DNA from: Roseobacter cerasinus
GTDB lineage: Bacteria > Pseudomonadota > Alphaproteobacteria > Rhodobacterales > Rhodobacteraceae
Direction: 5' to 3'
Length of the DNA stretch: 64,000 bases
Assembly (NCBI RefSeq): GCF_009811755.1
Contig: NZ_BLIV01000001.1
Span: 620,001-684,000 of the forward strand
The notes under the pieces are model-generated. The model was not told the DNA's origin. It made no database searches and saw nothing but the letters and a program-made list of their open reading frames with translations. The translations under genes and the position numbers were made by a program. This document shows, piece after piece, positions 17,479-27,450 of the stretch; within the stretch, counting starts at the first letter, position 1, and the number at the start of each line of letters is the position of its first letter.

Positions 17479-17539
17479 AGTGCGCGCGCCCTCGACGGGG
17501 GCAAGCGCACTTTCTCCGGGCCTGGTGAAACGGATGTTT

Positions 17540-19564
17540 TCAGAACAGCCGAAAACCCACCTTGTTCCATAAGCGGTCCCAGACATGGAAATCGGTGAAA
17601 TAGCCCGTATGCCCGCCCGCCGGCACCGACCAGTTGCCAGCAAGCCCTTCCACGTCATCTATCGTCGTACCGACAAAATCATCCGCCCGGTGGATGTTGT
17701 GCCAGACGATACCCTTCGGCATGTTGTCAATGGGGACCTGAAAGAACTGCCCAAAGTACCGCCGGTAGATATGCGTGACAGGTGACCCCATCGTCACCAG
17801 CAAAACCATTGGGTGCTTCCGATACGGCAACACGTCCTGCAGCTTTGCAATCTTCTTTTTGACCCATTTGTTCTGCAGCATCTGTGTGCTGACCACAGTG
17901 CCCTGTGAATGCGAAATCACGGTGATCCGATCTGGCTTCAACGCTTCAACACCATAATAAAGCACCCGTCGAAAGCGCGCATCGATGGCGTTGCGCTCGT
18001 GGAAATTGGGGCGGCGCTCCTCGACGGAGTTCAACCACATGCAGTTCTTCACCACCGCATAGGTCACGATGTCCCGCACCACTCCAAGGCCACCTGCAAC
18101 GAAGTTGGAGAAGTTATAGATCAGCACGAAGAGCCCCAAAAGTGCGGTCATCACATAGGGTGTGGCGGCGCGCAGGCAGGTCATCGCCTGGTCAAACGAC
18201 CGGGTAGACTCAGCCAGAACGCAGACCGGTTCCTCCCCTTCGATTATCCGCCCGTGATACAAGTCATAGGTGATGAAAACGGCAATCATTGTGAGTGCCA
18301 CGAAGAACGCCCATTGTAACCCGATGTTCAGGATCACGCGCGCGCCAAGCTCGTGTTGCTTGTAAAGCAGCTCCTTATTGAACGCACGCACAGCGACGAG
18401 CAGCAGCCCCACCACCACAATCAATATCAGGCCCAGAAAGGTGACAGACAGCGTGCCCATCGCCTCATTCATCGGGCCAGCAAAGTAGTCGTTGAGAAGT
18501 TCCAGACCCTTGTTCTCATTCGCATCTTGAGGCTGCTCGCTTTGAGATGTTGTGGTCTCCTTGTTTTGGTCTGCGGTGCTCCGGACCAGTTCGACGAACC
18601 CGACCCAGATGGCGCTTGAGATGATCATCCAGAACATGATCATCGCCGCACAGATACTGGGGTAAATGTTGCGGTGCCGCCGATCCTGCCGCGCTGCTAC
18701 GGTGTCTTGCTGAAAAAGCAGGGTGACATAGCTCGCCATTGCCAGAAAAACGACAGACGCCCAGGACACCCCCAAAGCGGTCACACTGTAGCGCACAAAG
18801 GAATTCAGGTTAGTGAAGGGGTTGTCCACATCGGTCTGACAGCTCAGATGATCACAGAAATCACCGCCGAAAACGCCGTATTCCCACAGAAACAGCATCA
18901 CCACGCCAAGCGCGGTCATGCCTCGCCCGAAGATGCGCACCAGATATGTATTGGCCCGCGCAGCCGTGATCACGCCAACGCCGAGGGTCAGCGCGCCATG
19001 TAGAAAAAAGACCCAGATCAGCGGAATCTTGTCCCAACTTCGCTCAGCGGCGGGAATGTCACTGGCCACAATATCGAGCGGTGTGACATCCGCCAAAAGA
19101 AGCCCGGCACCAATCGCCAGCATCGCGTTCAGAGGCGCCACCAACCCATAGAAGATCCATGTGAACAGATGCACCACACCGATGGGGAACCGGCCCCGAT
19201 TGTTCTCCACATTGTCCATGGCCAGATAGCCAAGACCCAACACCACCTTGAGCAGGTCGAAAATCGTACGGAATGGACCAACGGGCGCAGGCGAGCGATC
19301 GGCCCAATAGACCTCGGCAAAGAGGGTTTCGTCATCTCCGTCAACGGGCCGCACCTTGCGCAGATGCATCGGAAAGAGCTTGGCGCGGCGCTCGCTCCCG
19401 TTGAATTCCTGTTCGGCCAGCTGGATCAGGTCGCGCTCGACCACAACCGGCACGCGGTTCACATCTGGAAATCGCGTTGTGGCAGCACCAACAATCGCGT
19501 CCACCGTCTCGCCGGGTTTCTGCTCTCCAATACCATGAACGGTCAGTACGAGGTGACGCCCCAT
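17540..19564 (-). CDS. Polytopic membrane protein with alpha/beta-hydrolase (lipase-like) motifs
   Basis: A 674-residue protein. The N terminus has LVLTVHGIGEQKPGE, an oxyanion-hole-like HGIG motif, and near residue 550 there is ISHSQGTVVS, the nucleophile elbow of an alpha/beta hydrolase (S-x-S-x-G type). Between them lie eight or more hydrophobic segments, so the hydrolase appears split around a membrane domain. Close in-frame starts are the ATG at 19564 and a TTG at 19579; I chose the ATG. It stands alone, convergent with the inositol importer. Substrate is unknown; lipid or ester hydrolysis at the membrane is a reasonable guess. Confidence 0.7.
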   Translation of the reverse strand: MGRHLVLTVHGIGEQKPGETVDAIVGAATTRFPDVNRVPVVVERDLIQLAEQEFNGSERRAKLFPMHLRKVRPVDGDDETLFAEVYWADRSPAPVGPFRTIFDLLKVVLGLGYLAMDNVENNRGRFPIGVVHLFTWIFYGLVAPLNAMLAIGAGLLLADVTPLDIVASDIPAAERSWDKIPLIWVFFLHGALTLGVGVITAARANTYLVRIFGRGMTALGVVMLFLWEYGVFGGDFCDHLSCQTDVDNPFTNLNSFVRYSVTALGVSWASVVFLAMASYVTLLFQQDTVAARQDRRHRNIYPSICAAMIMFWMIISSAIWVGFVELVRSTADQNKETTTSQSEQPQDANENKGLELLNDYFAGPMNEAMGTLSVTFLGLILIVVVGLLLVAVRAFNKELLYKQHELGARVILNIGLQWAFFVALTMIAVFITYDLYHGRIIEGEEPVCVLAESTRSFDQAMTCLRAATPYVMTALLGLFVLIYNFSNFVAGGLGVVRDIVTYAVVKNCMWLNSVEERRPNFHERNAIDARFRRVLYYGVEALKPDRITVISHSQGTVVSTQMLQNKWVKKKIAKLQDVLPYRKHPMVLLVTMGSPVTHIYRRYFGQFFQVPIDNMPKGIVWHNIHRADDFVGTTIDDVEGLAGNWSVPAGGHTGYFTDFHVWDRLWNKVGFRLF

Positions 19565-19732
19565 GCCTGTGTCTTTCAAATATCATTAACCAATACATCG
19601 ACACTAACATGATTCCGTGATTTCGCCTATCTCGCAGCATCTGAGTGCACCAACGGCCATCTTGCAAGTCGTCGAGCGGGCCGTTCGGGATCTATGCGGC
19701 GCGCGTTCAAAGGCATGCGGGAGGCTTGACAC

Positions 19733-19755
19733 AAAAAAACGGCCCAGTAGGGCCG
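19733..19755 (-). terminator. Rho-independent terminator of the VPLPA-type protein gene
   Basis: On the minus strand, CGGCCC-tact-GGGCCG is followed by a run of T after one base (the plus strand reads ACAAAAAAAC before the stem). It lies 29 bases past the stop codon at 19784. Confidence 0.85.
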
Positions 19756-19783
19756 CTTTTCCGGTGATATGCGCAGGTTGAAA

Positions 19784-20335
19784 TCAGCGTGAGCTGCGCC
19801 GGCGCAGACCAAGCAAGGCGATGCCACCCACAGCGAGCAAGGGCAGCGACGCGGGCAGCGGGATCGGCGCCAGATCGGAATAGACGCGCGCGGTGACCGG
19901 TGAGATAACACTGTTGTCGAGCGACTCGGCAAAGAAAGAAAACACCACCGTTGCCGTGTCACCAAAGAGATCAGCGTCAGCCCCGGTCAGACTGCCGAAC
20001 ACCAACGTCAGAAAATCCTCGGTCGGCGCGCCAGTTGGCCCAATTGGTGTGATGTCGAGCACCACGGAGAGCAGGTCGGAACTCTCCAGCAGTGGGTCGG
20101 GGCCCAGATCCGTGATCAGTATGCTGGCGTTCTGCAGGCCACCCAACTGCTGCCCACCCGCCGCAATATCGGTGTCGTCAAAGTCCAGATCGAAGAATTC
20201 GGCAAAGAGATCGCCAGCGGGATCACCATCCACCAGCGCCTCACCCTGGGCTTCAAAGATCAGCAACTGCGCGGCCTGCGCAGACAGCGGAGCCAACAGA
20301 AACAAGCTGGCCAAAAGAGATTTAATCAAAGTCAT
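19784..20335 (-). CDS. Secreted protein with VPLPA-type C-terminal sorting signal
   Basis: A 183-residue exported protein. The signal peptide (MTLIKSLLASLFLLAPLSAQA) is followed by an Asp-rich beta-type domain. The C terminus has the sorting tripartite: the PLPA motif (PIPLPASLPLLA), a hydrophobic helix, and RRRSSR. This matches VPLPA/PEP-CTERM proteins handled by exosortases. I chose the ATG at 20335 because it starts the signal peptide; a longer frame adds 12 residues. It is 57 bases downstream of the giant nuclease on the same strand, with its own terminator. No exosortase gene is in the window. Confidence 0.82.
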   Translation of the reverse strand: MTLIKSLLASLFLLAPLSAQAAQLLIFEAQGEALVDGDPAGDLFAEFFDLDFDDTDIAAGGQQLGGLQNASILITDLGPDPLLESSDLLSVVLDITPIGPTGAPTEDFLTLVFGSLTGADADLFGDTATVVFSFFAESLDNSVISPVTARVYSDLAPIPLPASLPLLAVGGIALLGLRRRSSR

Positions 20336-20392
20336 GTTTACATCCTTCAGGGGTAGAGGGCGCGGCGGCAAATAGACCGCCGCGCCGGTAGA

Positions 20393-23300
20393 TTAGGCAA
20401 GGTCAAAGACGCCTTCGTTGATGATGGCGATCTCTTCAATATCGCTGATGCCGCGCAGGAAGATCACGTCGCGATCCTCGTCAAGCTGCAGCAACAGGTT
20501 GTCGCGCCCAAGTGTGCGGGCCGAGGCAATCACAGCGCCATCCAGGTCCAGCGTGTCGATCCCGGCCTCGAAATCGAGGATGCGCAGGCTGTCGCGTTGG
20601 CCGTCGATGTCGGTGAAGACAAAGGTGTCCGCATCCCCACCGCCCGAGACAACATCCAGACGTCCGCCACCAGAGACAATGCGCTCTGCCACATCCGTTC
20701 CGGCCAGACGGTCATTGCCATCTGTTCCGGCCAGCAGAAGCTCTGTGTCGCGGTCCAGGTCAAGACCCACAATCACCGGGTCATGGTCGGAGCCGCGCAG
20801 CGGGGTGCTGCCGTCAAACAGCCCCTGATCCGTCGGACGCAGTGTGTCGGACTGCGAGAACGTGCCATCGAGGTTGTAGTCGAAGAACACCGGCGTGTCA
20901 GAGTTGACGTTCCAGGTGGTCGCGCCGGTGACCTGATCCAGCAGGGTCTGATTGGCCAGCGCATAGTCCAGCGTGCCGATCTGCCCGCTGAAGCGGTAGG
21001 AGTAGACGTCATCGCCTTCGAATTCCCGCGCAAGATCGGTATAGCCCGCCTCTTCGAGCTTCTGAATGGGCGTCTCACGCGCATAGGCATTCAGATCGCC
21101 GAGGATCATCACGTCTGCATCATCCACACCGGTTGGGTTGGTCTCCAACCACGCAGCCAGCTCCACCGCGGCGGCTTCACGGGTCGCGTTGTTGCGCCCT
21201 GCCCCATCGCCCTGGTCCTGATCCTCGACGGCCCCCGTGGGCGAGCCTTTGGATTTGAAGTGGTTGACCGAGGCGGTGAAGACACCACCCGTCTCAATCT
21301 CCTCAAAGCTTTGCGCCAAGGCCGCGCGGTTGAACGCATCACCGCCCTGCCCCGCGCCAAGCGGATCAAGGAAGGCATCGGTGTCCAGAATGGCCGCATC
21401 CCCCACCAGCTTGGTGGTTGTGGTGTCATAAATGAAGGCCACGGCGATGGCGTCATCACCCACGAACTCCGTGCCCGGATCAACAAAATCCCAGACCTCG
21501 GCACCCAGCGCCGCATTCAACTCACCCACCAGCGTCTTGATGGCAAATTCGTCACCGGCAAAGTCGTTCTCGATCTCGATCAGGCCGATCACGTCGCTGT
21601 CCATGCCGAGGATGGTCTGCACCAGCTTCTCGGTCTGCCGCGCCAGCTCTTCGGGGTTTTCGGCACCCCGCGCGTTTTCGCCATTGTCGATCTGCCCGCC
21701 AAGCGTGGTGAAATAGTTCAGCACATTGAGCGAGCCGACCTTGTAGTCGCTACCAACATCTTCGGGCTCCGTCGGTGCCGGGTTGGTCGCTTCCTCCAGT
21801 TCAAATTCGGACGCCTCCGGCAGGCGAAGGCGAAACTCGCCAAAATCGAAGTCCATGATCGCAGTCAGCCCGTCGACCGATTGGCCCATGCGCGGCCCGT
21901 CTTCCGGCCCGCCGATCACCGTACCATCTGGCAGGGTGATCGGATCGAAGTCGCTGCGCTCGGTGTTGGTGCCGTCGTCGATGGCGATGGTGCGGTCGGC
22001 AACCTCTTCGAGATAAGCCGCGTTGCCCTCTGCATCAGGCGTGTTGATCTGGCTGTACTGGTAAACCGGCCCGTCCGATGTGAGCACTGCCCGGCCGAAA
22101 TCCTCATAGTCGAAGCTTTCGGAGAAGGTCAGCGCCTCCTCAATGGTAACAAGCATGCTCTCATAGGCCTCGCGGTCATCCACATCCGGCAATTGGATCG
22201 ACTGGGCCAGCGACATCGGATCGACGGCTGCCTCTTCCTCGACGCGGATCTCTTGCACCTGGATGGTGGTCTTGCCGAAGCGTTCGATCACTGTGCCCAG
22301 CACGCGGACCTTGTCGCCTGCGTTCACATCCGTGCCCAGATCCCCGTTGCCCTCGAAGGCAAAGATGCCTTCCGAGGTCATTGCGTCGGCGTCCTGGTCA
22401 CCCGCCTCTTCCATCAGGAAGAAGCCGCCCAGATCGCGGAAGCTGTCTGCATCACCGTTCTGGAAATCACCGGTCACGATGGCCTCGATCACCACGGTCT
22501 GGCCGACCAACGCGCTGGCAGCACCACTGCCTTGCACGTCGCTGATCAGCGTCGGTTCATCGTCAATGTTGCCACCACCGCCACCGCCACCGCCGCCGCC
22601 AAGGCCGGTGCCGGAGGTCGGTGTGTTGATCTCGGCGTTATTGAAGAAGTTGAGCAGGTCAAAATCCCCGGCGGTGTCAGTATCCACCCCGTCCTCCACG
22701 CGGCGCACACCGGCTGGCAGGAAATTCCCATCGGGGCCAACGCCGGGGGCATCCAAGGCCGGCGTATCGCCATCCGCATCCAGCGTCGCCACAGAGTCGA
22801 CCACCACCTCATTGCCGGTGATAGCATCGCCCTGCAGGCTTGATGTCTCGACCAGCGCGAAGGTGGACGAGCCATTTTCCAACGCATTGGCAGGTAGGGT
22901 CAGGTTGGCAGAGACGCCATAGGTCGCCTCGGCTGTCTGGTTCGCAAGCAGCAGGAAGCCATTGTCTCCCAGAACCGTGCCTGGCTCGAAATCCAGACGG
23001 AAATCGATGCTGCCAGCCCCCTCAGGAGCATCCGCATCGTTTTCCACGACGATCAGGCTCAGGCCATCAAGCGAGGCGCCTGGCGTGCCAAAAAGCTCGA
23101 CATATTCGGAATCAATGCCCGTGGTGCTGGAGAGCACCGCGTTGATCACCACGCTGTCCTCGGTCCCTTCGTCAAAGACTGTGTCATTGCGGAAGTTGAG
23201 GTTCTGAATGCGGCTGTCACCGGAGGGGTTGGTATCGGCCTCATCGAACGGCGTCTCAAGATCATCGAGGTATTCGGCCAGCGCGTCCTGTTCGGTGCCG

Positions 23301-25711
23301 TTATCTGCAAAGGTCGCATCGCCTGTCCGCGCGGCGTCGCCTTGTGCCAGATCCACGCGGTTCGCGCTTTCACCTTGTGGGAAAGGATAGCCATCACCGC
23401 CACCCGCCAGGAAGTTCAGCGTCACAATGCGGAACTCCTGGCTCGCATCGCCGCTGATCTCACCATCGCGGACCAACTCGGCAATCTGATTGCCGTCCTC
23501 ATCGACAATCTCGGCGTTCACAATCCGGTCGCCTGCGGGCAGATCCGGGTCAAAGGAGAACTCGACGCCCGACACCTGCGGGAAGCGCCCGGCCGCTCCG
23601 GGTAATGCGCCGACGCCATACTCCAGCACCTCGACCAGTTCCGCTTTGGTCAGCGTCAGCAAGGTCAGCCCGTTGTTGAAGGCCAGCGTGGTCTGGATGT
23701 CATTCTGGCTGATGCCGCCCTCGGGCTTGACCACATTGCCATCGCCATCAACGATTTCGCCATTTGGCAGGCGGGTCGCAGTTGTATCCCCTGGCAGCAC
23801 CACAGTTTCGCCGATGGAGGCGCGGATGCCGCCGCCATTCTTGATCGAGACGACAACCGTCTCATCCGCGTCTTTTGCGGCGGCAAGGTTGGCATCTGCC
23901 GTCAGATTGCCCAGGTTGGTCTCCTGCGTGCGCACACCGTCAGGGTCACCCTCCGCGCCGGAGCGGTTCCCGTTCAGGAAGACATCGGACGCGCCAAAGA
24001 CGTTCGATTCCGTCGCAATGATCTGCGCTTCGATCGCATCAGCAATGGCCTGGATTTCCGGATCGATCAGCCCTTCTGCGTTCAGATCCGCCACACCCTG
24101 CGCGTCGGTGGCATAGGCGCCGGATACATCCGCATCATAGGTGCCCGGGAGGATATTTCCATCCGCGTCAAACTCGATGACCAGACGGCCCACGTATTTG
24201 TAACTGCCGTCGGTGTTCACAACCGCTGTCTGGGTGCCGCCCGCATTCTCGACAAAGATCGGGTATTCGCCCTGCACGCTGTCACCGTCTCGTGGGCGGT
24301 CATTCTCGTCAAAGAGGCGTGTGTTCGAGCCACCGGCAACAATCACATCAACGCCTTCCAGCCGCGCCGCCAGTTCCTGCTCGATGTTCAGGCGTTGCAT
24401 ATGCGCCAGCAGGATGACCTTGTTCATGCTGGGATCCGCGTCCAGCAGCGCATCCACTTCGGCCTGGATTTGCGCGGCCAGCGCGTCGAGCTGTTCGGAC
24501 GTTGGCGTGTCGTCGAACTCTCCCGGCAGGATGCCCAGATTCCCAGGGCTGGAAATGCGCCCCAGCGTTGGAGTGGTGGCCCCCACCACACCGATTTTCT
24601 CGCCACCCGTTTCCAGCACCACCGAGGATGTCACGGTGTTGCCGACCGGCGCCGCACCACCCGCAACCTCGAGCGGGGCGAGGTTCGCGTCGGTCGAATA
24701 GTCGAGATTGGCGGAGAGATAAGCAAAGTCGGTGCCACCAAAGTCCGTGCCAAAGATATCACCGGGCGCATCACCGGAGATCAGATCGGCCAGTGCTTCG
24801 GTGCCGAAGTCAAATTCGTGGTTTCCAAGCGCGATGGCCTGGATACCCAACTCGTTCTGAATCTGGATGTCGGCAATGCCAGCAGAGCCAAAGACCGCTT
24901 CAGAGGCGTCAAAGAACACACCGGGGATGATCGCGTCCCCTGACGAAAGGGTCAGCGTATTGTCCGGCTCTCCATCGTTGCCAAGGTCCTGTGCCCGCAG
25001 CGCGTTGAGAACCGCAGAGAGGTTCGGCGCATCGACCACGGCGCCGGAGGACGCCTCCTGATCCGCGATATGCAGCAGTTCGAGGGTGAAAACGCCACCG
25101 TCACCATCGGTGGCTTCAAGCCCGTCGACCAAAAGATTGTCGATCCCGAACTCATCGCGCGAGCCTCCGCCGTCGATATCATCGCCAGACCAGCGCAGGT
25201 GGAAGGTTGTGTTGGCGGGCAGATCCGGCAGCGGGACTGAGACAGTTGACGCAACAACGCCATTGGCGTCTGCCGCACCGGGGCTGGCGAACGTATTCAG
25301 CGGCGAGAAGGTGACACCGTCCAGCGAAAACGACAGATCGAAGCCGTTGCTGCGGGCCTGGTCGTTGTTCACCAACCGCTCAAAGCTGACAACCACGTCC
25401 GACAGATCGGTCGGGCCGCTGTCCAGGGTGAGTGTGATCTCTCCGGGGGTGAAATCGCTGCCTCCGGGCTGCAGATAAAGCGCATTGTCATCAGCGTCCC
25501 TCGTCAGTGCGTAGACGCCGCCTGTGGTGACGCCGCCAGCGGTCTCGCCGCGCGCAAGATCATTGTCGGAGTTGAACCCGTCGATGGACCAGATCAGCGA
25601 GTCGAGCTGGCCTGCGCCTGGTGTATCGCCCAGACCAAGACCAAGAAAGTCATTGAAATTATTCGCATAAATTTGGCGGCGCATATCGGAACCCGTTGTT
25701 TCTACAATCAT
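20393..25711 (-). CDS. Giant secreted 5'-nucleotidase/ExeM-NucH-type nuclease with RTX C terminus
   Basis: A 1772-residue multidomain protein. An N-terminal beta-rich region is followed by a 5'-nucleotidase metallophosphatase from about residue 208 (LELLHIADQE, GNHEFDFG near 295) to about 775. A lamin-tail-like domain lies at about 850-940, then a linker with a run of ten glycines near 1040. An OB-like nuclease-associated domain follows (about 1057-1147), then an endonuclease/exonuclease/phosphatase domain at about 1322-1650 (GSLNVLNYF, GDLNAYARETP, RGSDHDPVIVGL). The RTX-like segment (GTDGNDRLAGTDVAERI, GGGDADTFVF) at about 1656-1700 is typical of type I secretion substrates, and there is no N-terminal signal peptide. 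The likely job is releasing phosphate and nucleosides from extracellular DNA. The start is uncertain: an ATG at 25768 is in frame, and another at 25684 is possible. Confidence 0.88.
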   Translation of the reverse strand: MIVETTGSDMRRQIYANNFNDFLGLGLGDTPGAGQLDSLIWSIDGFNSDNDLARGETAGGVTTGGVYALTRDADDNALYLQPGGSDFTPGEITLTLDSGPTDLSDVVVSFERLVNNDQARSNGFDLSFSLDGVTFSPLNTFASPGAADANGVVASTVSVPLPDLPANTTFHLRWSGDDIDGGGSRDEFGIDNLLVDGLEATDGDGGVFTLELLHIADQEASSGAVVDAPNLSAVLNALRAQDLGNDGEPDNTLTLSSGDAIIPGVFFDASEAVFGSAGIADIQIQNELGIQAIALGNHEFDFGTEALADLISGDAPGDIFGTDFGGTDFAYLSANLDYSTDANLAPLEVAGGAAPVGNTVTSSVVLETGGEKIGVVGATTPTLGRISSPGNLGILPGEFDDTPTSEQLDALAAQIQAEVDALLDADPSMNKVILLAHMQRLNIEQELAARLEGVDVIVAGGSNTRLFDENDRPRDGDSVQGEYPIFVENAGGTQTAVVNTDGSYKYVGRLVIEFDADGNILPGTYDADVSGAYATDAQGVADLNAEGLIDPEIQAIADAIEAQIIATESNVFGASDVFLNGNRSGAEGDPDGVRTQETNLGNLTADANLAAAKDADETVVVSIKNGGGIRASIGETVVLPGDTTATRLPNGEIVDGDGNVVKPEGGISQNDIQTTLAFNNGLTLLTLTKAELVEVLEYGVGALPGAAGRFPQVSGVEFSFDPDLPAGDRIVNAEIVDEDGNQIAELVRDGEISGDASQEFRIVTLNFLAGGGDGYPFPQGESANRVDLAQGDAARTGDATFADNGTEQDALAEYLDDLETPFDEADTNPSGDSRIQNLNFRNDTVFDEGTEDSVVINAVLSSTTGIDSEYVELFGTPGASLDGLSLIVVENDADAPEGAGSIDFRLDFEPGTVLGDNGFLLLANQTAEATYGVSANLTLPANALENGSSTFALVETSSLQGDAITGNEVVVDSVATLDADGDTPALDAPGVGPDGNFLPAGVRRVEDGVDTDTAGDFDLLNFFNNAEINTPTSGTGLGGGGGGGGGGNIDDEPTLISDVQGSGAASALVGQTVVIEAIVTGDFQNGDADSFRDLGGFFLMEEAGDQDADAMTSEGIFAFEGNGDLGTDVNAGDKVRVLGTVIERFGKTTIQVQEIRVEEEAAVDPMSLAQSIQLPDVDDREAYESMLVTIEEALTFSESFDYEDFGRAVLTSDGPVYQYSQINTPDAEGNAAYLEEVADRTIAIDDGTNTERSDFDPITLPDGTVIGGPEDGPRMGQSVDGLTAIMDFDFGEFRLRLPEASEFELEEATNPAPTEPEDVGSDYKVGSLNVLNYFTTLGGQIDNGENARGAENPEELARQTEKLVQTILGMDSDVIGLIEIENDFAGDEFAIKTLVGELNAALGAEVWDFVDPGTEFVGDDAIAVAFIYDTTTTKLVGDAAILDTDAFLDPLGAGQGGDAFNRAALAQSFEEIETGGVFTASVNHFKSKGSPTGAVEDQDQGDGAGRNNATREAAAVELAAWLETNPTGVDDADVMILGDLNAYARETPIQKLEEAGYTDLAREFEGDDVYSYRFSGQIGTLDYALANQTLLDQVTGATTWNVNSDTPVFFDYNLDGTFSQSDTLRPTDQGLFDGSTPLRGSDHDPVIVGLDLDRDTELLLAGTDGNDRLAGTDVAERIVSGGGRLDVVSGGGDADTFVFTDIDGQRDSLRILDFEAGIDTLDLDGAVIASARTLGRDNLLLQLDEDRDVIFLRGISDIEEIAIINEGVFDLA

Positions 25712-25946
25712 GGAGGGTCCGCGCCAGCCCGTTCTGGACTGACTGTCATCGCACCCCGCTCCCGTCATCGGTAGTGTCGATTTGTAACGGGTTGTTAACG
25801 ATCAGCCTACACTTTTTACGGGTGACTGATGGTTGACGTTAGGGTATCCTGTTAAAAAATGAGCGCTCAAATGGTGCGCGCGGGCAGCCCTGCGAACAGT
25901 GTGCTGACCCACTCAGGCACGGGCCGCGAGGCGCAGCTTTCGCAGC

Positions 25947-26195
25947 TCAGCTCTGGCCTGCGGGCACGCTATCTTCCGATGTCAGATCAAGGCCATACGC
26001 ACTGCGCATCTGTTCAATAAACGCCAGCGTATCGTCATCAAAAGGCGACCTGCCTTCAAAACTGTGCAGCAGAATACCCTCGAGCAAATCGCCAAGCGAC
26101 ATTTCATGCTGCGCGGCGACTGCTTTGAGTACTTTTAGGATGCGTTTCTCGATGCGAACACCGGTTTGCACGCGTTCTATCTTTTTATTTGCCAT
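25947..26195 (-). CDS. Small ribbon-helix-helix-like protein
   Basis: An 82-residue basic protein. The block QTGVRIEKRILKVLKAVAAQHEMSLGDLLEGI has the strand-helix-helix pattern of ribbon-helix-helix DNA-binding or Arc-like proteins. The ATG at 26195 has AAAGGCGG upstream; an in-frame start at 26234 would add 13 residues without family support. No toxin partner is adjacent. It may be a stand-alone regulator. Confidence 0.6.
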   Translation of the reverse strand: MANKKIERVQTGVRIEKRILKVLKAVAAQHEMSLGDLLEGILLHSFEGRSPFDDDTLAFIEQMRSAYGLDLTSEDSVPAGQS

Positions 26196-26698
26196 ACCGC
26201 CTTTACCATACGTAACCCCATAAATATCGGGCAAAACTTATCAACTTCACCCATGACTGGAAAGGGCCGGTTCACGTCAGGGTTGGAATACCGCAGGCCT
26301 TTACAGGCTAAATTGCAAATCAAATCTCGGAATAGTATATTCTGCACCAATGCAGCGCACGGCGGGGTTGTGCTATCATAAAAAAACTCGGATCAGAGTT
26401 TCGAAAAAGACCGATTCAGATTGCAAACCAATCCCAGGGGGATTCAGGGAAATACCCAAGCCTGCGCAAGCGGATGGCGCCAGGATTTGGCACCTCATCA
26501 TGTACAAACGACTTGGACGCCCCGGACAGCAGCGCAATGCAGAACCACATGTCGCGCAGGCACCCCATCCGCAGGCCTGGCAGTTCCGGCAGCAAGGCAA
26601 TCTGTTCAAACGGGCGGAACAGAACTATGCGTTCTTGTGTTTCTCACTGACTTTGTTCACAGTGCGCTGCGACATCGGGAACGAAGGGAGAGGTTCCA
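26196..26698. other. 503-base gap upstream of the sensory module
   Basis: No supported gene. The left part (to about 26400) is AT-richer and includes AATAGTATATTCT near 26331-26343, a possible promoter region. The right part keeps open frames on both strands, but their composition is not protein-like. No stem-loop or repeat stood out. Confidence 0.45.
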
Positions 26699-27448
26699 AT
26701 GCCGCTTAAAGCTCGCTGGATGACCTGCCTTTCTGCCGCCCTCACGCTGAGCGCCTCGTCGGCTTTTGCAACTGAAAAGCTGCTGGTTGTGGCGGACGAA
26801 TGGCCCCCATTCTCGGGTGCAACGCTGCCCAATATGGGAATATCGCTGGATGTCACCCAAGCCGTTCTTGTCCGAGCGGGCTATCAGGTGGAACTCGCTA
26901 TTCTGCCATGGACACGCGTTGTCAGCGGGGCCAAGTCGGGTGAATACGATATCATCACCAGCCTCTTTCTTGATACAGAATTTGAAAAATCTCTGACCTA
27001 TTCAGACCCTTTCTTCACAACGGAAGTGAAATTCGTTCGTAAAGCCGGGTCGGATATTGTCTTCGACGGTCTGGACTCGCTGAAACCCTATGTAATCGCG
27101 GTCGGAACCGGCTTTCTCTATGAGCCTGAATTCGACAGCGCGACCTATCTGAATAAATTCGAGGTCACGACCGCCATCCAGGGCGTGAGAATGGTTGCAG
27201 CGGGCCGCGTCGATCTGACCCTCGATAGCACCGACGTCATTCGTCACGCAATTCAGAGTGAAGCGCCGCAATTGATTGATCAGGTCGAACTGTTTGGACC
27301 ACCGCTCGCGACGCCGGAGATCCATATGGCCGTTTCGAAAACGCGCACAGACCATGAAGAGATTGCGGCCGCCTTCAACGCGGCCCTCGTCGAGATGAAA
27401 GCGGATGGCTCCCTTGACGCCTTGCTGCAAAAACACACGCAGAACTAG
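26699..27448 (+). CDS. Family 3-type periplasmic solute-binding protein of the sensory module
   Basis: A 249-residue protein with a signal peptide (cleavage near ASSAFA-TE) and a PBPb/family 3 binding fold, including VVADEWPPFSG and YSDPFFTTEVKF. GGGAGAGG precedes the ATG at 26699. No permease or ATPase follows; instead a hybrid histidine kinase starts 2 bases after the stop. It may therefore act as the ligand-sensing partner of the kinase rather than in uptake. Ligand unknown. Confidence 0.8.
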   Translation: MPLKARWMTCLSAALTLSASSAFATEKLLVVADEWPPFSGATLPNMGISLDVTQAVLVRAGYQVELAILPWTRVVSGAKSGEYDIITSLFLDTEFEKSLTYSDPFFTTEVKFVRKAGSDIVFDGLDSLKPYVIAVGTGFLYEPEFDSATYLNKFEVTTAIQGVRMVAAGRVDLTLDSTDVIRHAIQSEAPQLIDQVELFGPPLATPEIHMAVSKTRTDHEEIAAAFNAALVEMKADGSLDALLQKHTQN

Positions 27449-27450
27449 AA

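Noticed and set aside
22563-22600. CCACCGCCACCGCC repeat, considered as a microsatellite or regulatory repeat.
   Set aside because: It is the coding sequence for the glycine-rich linker of the nuclease; nothing indicates a separate role.
20597-22843. A 748-codon plus-strand open frame inside the giant nuclease gene.
   Set aside because: It is antisense to strongly supported EEP-nuclease coding sequence and has no recognisable domain.
26350-26709. A 119-codon plus-strand frame before the sensory module.
   Set aside because: It has no ribosome-binding site, overlaps the binding-protein start and has atypical composition.
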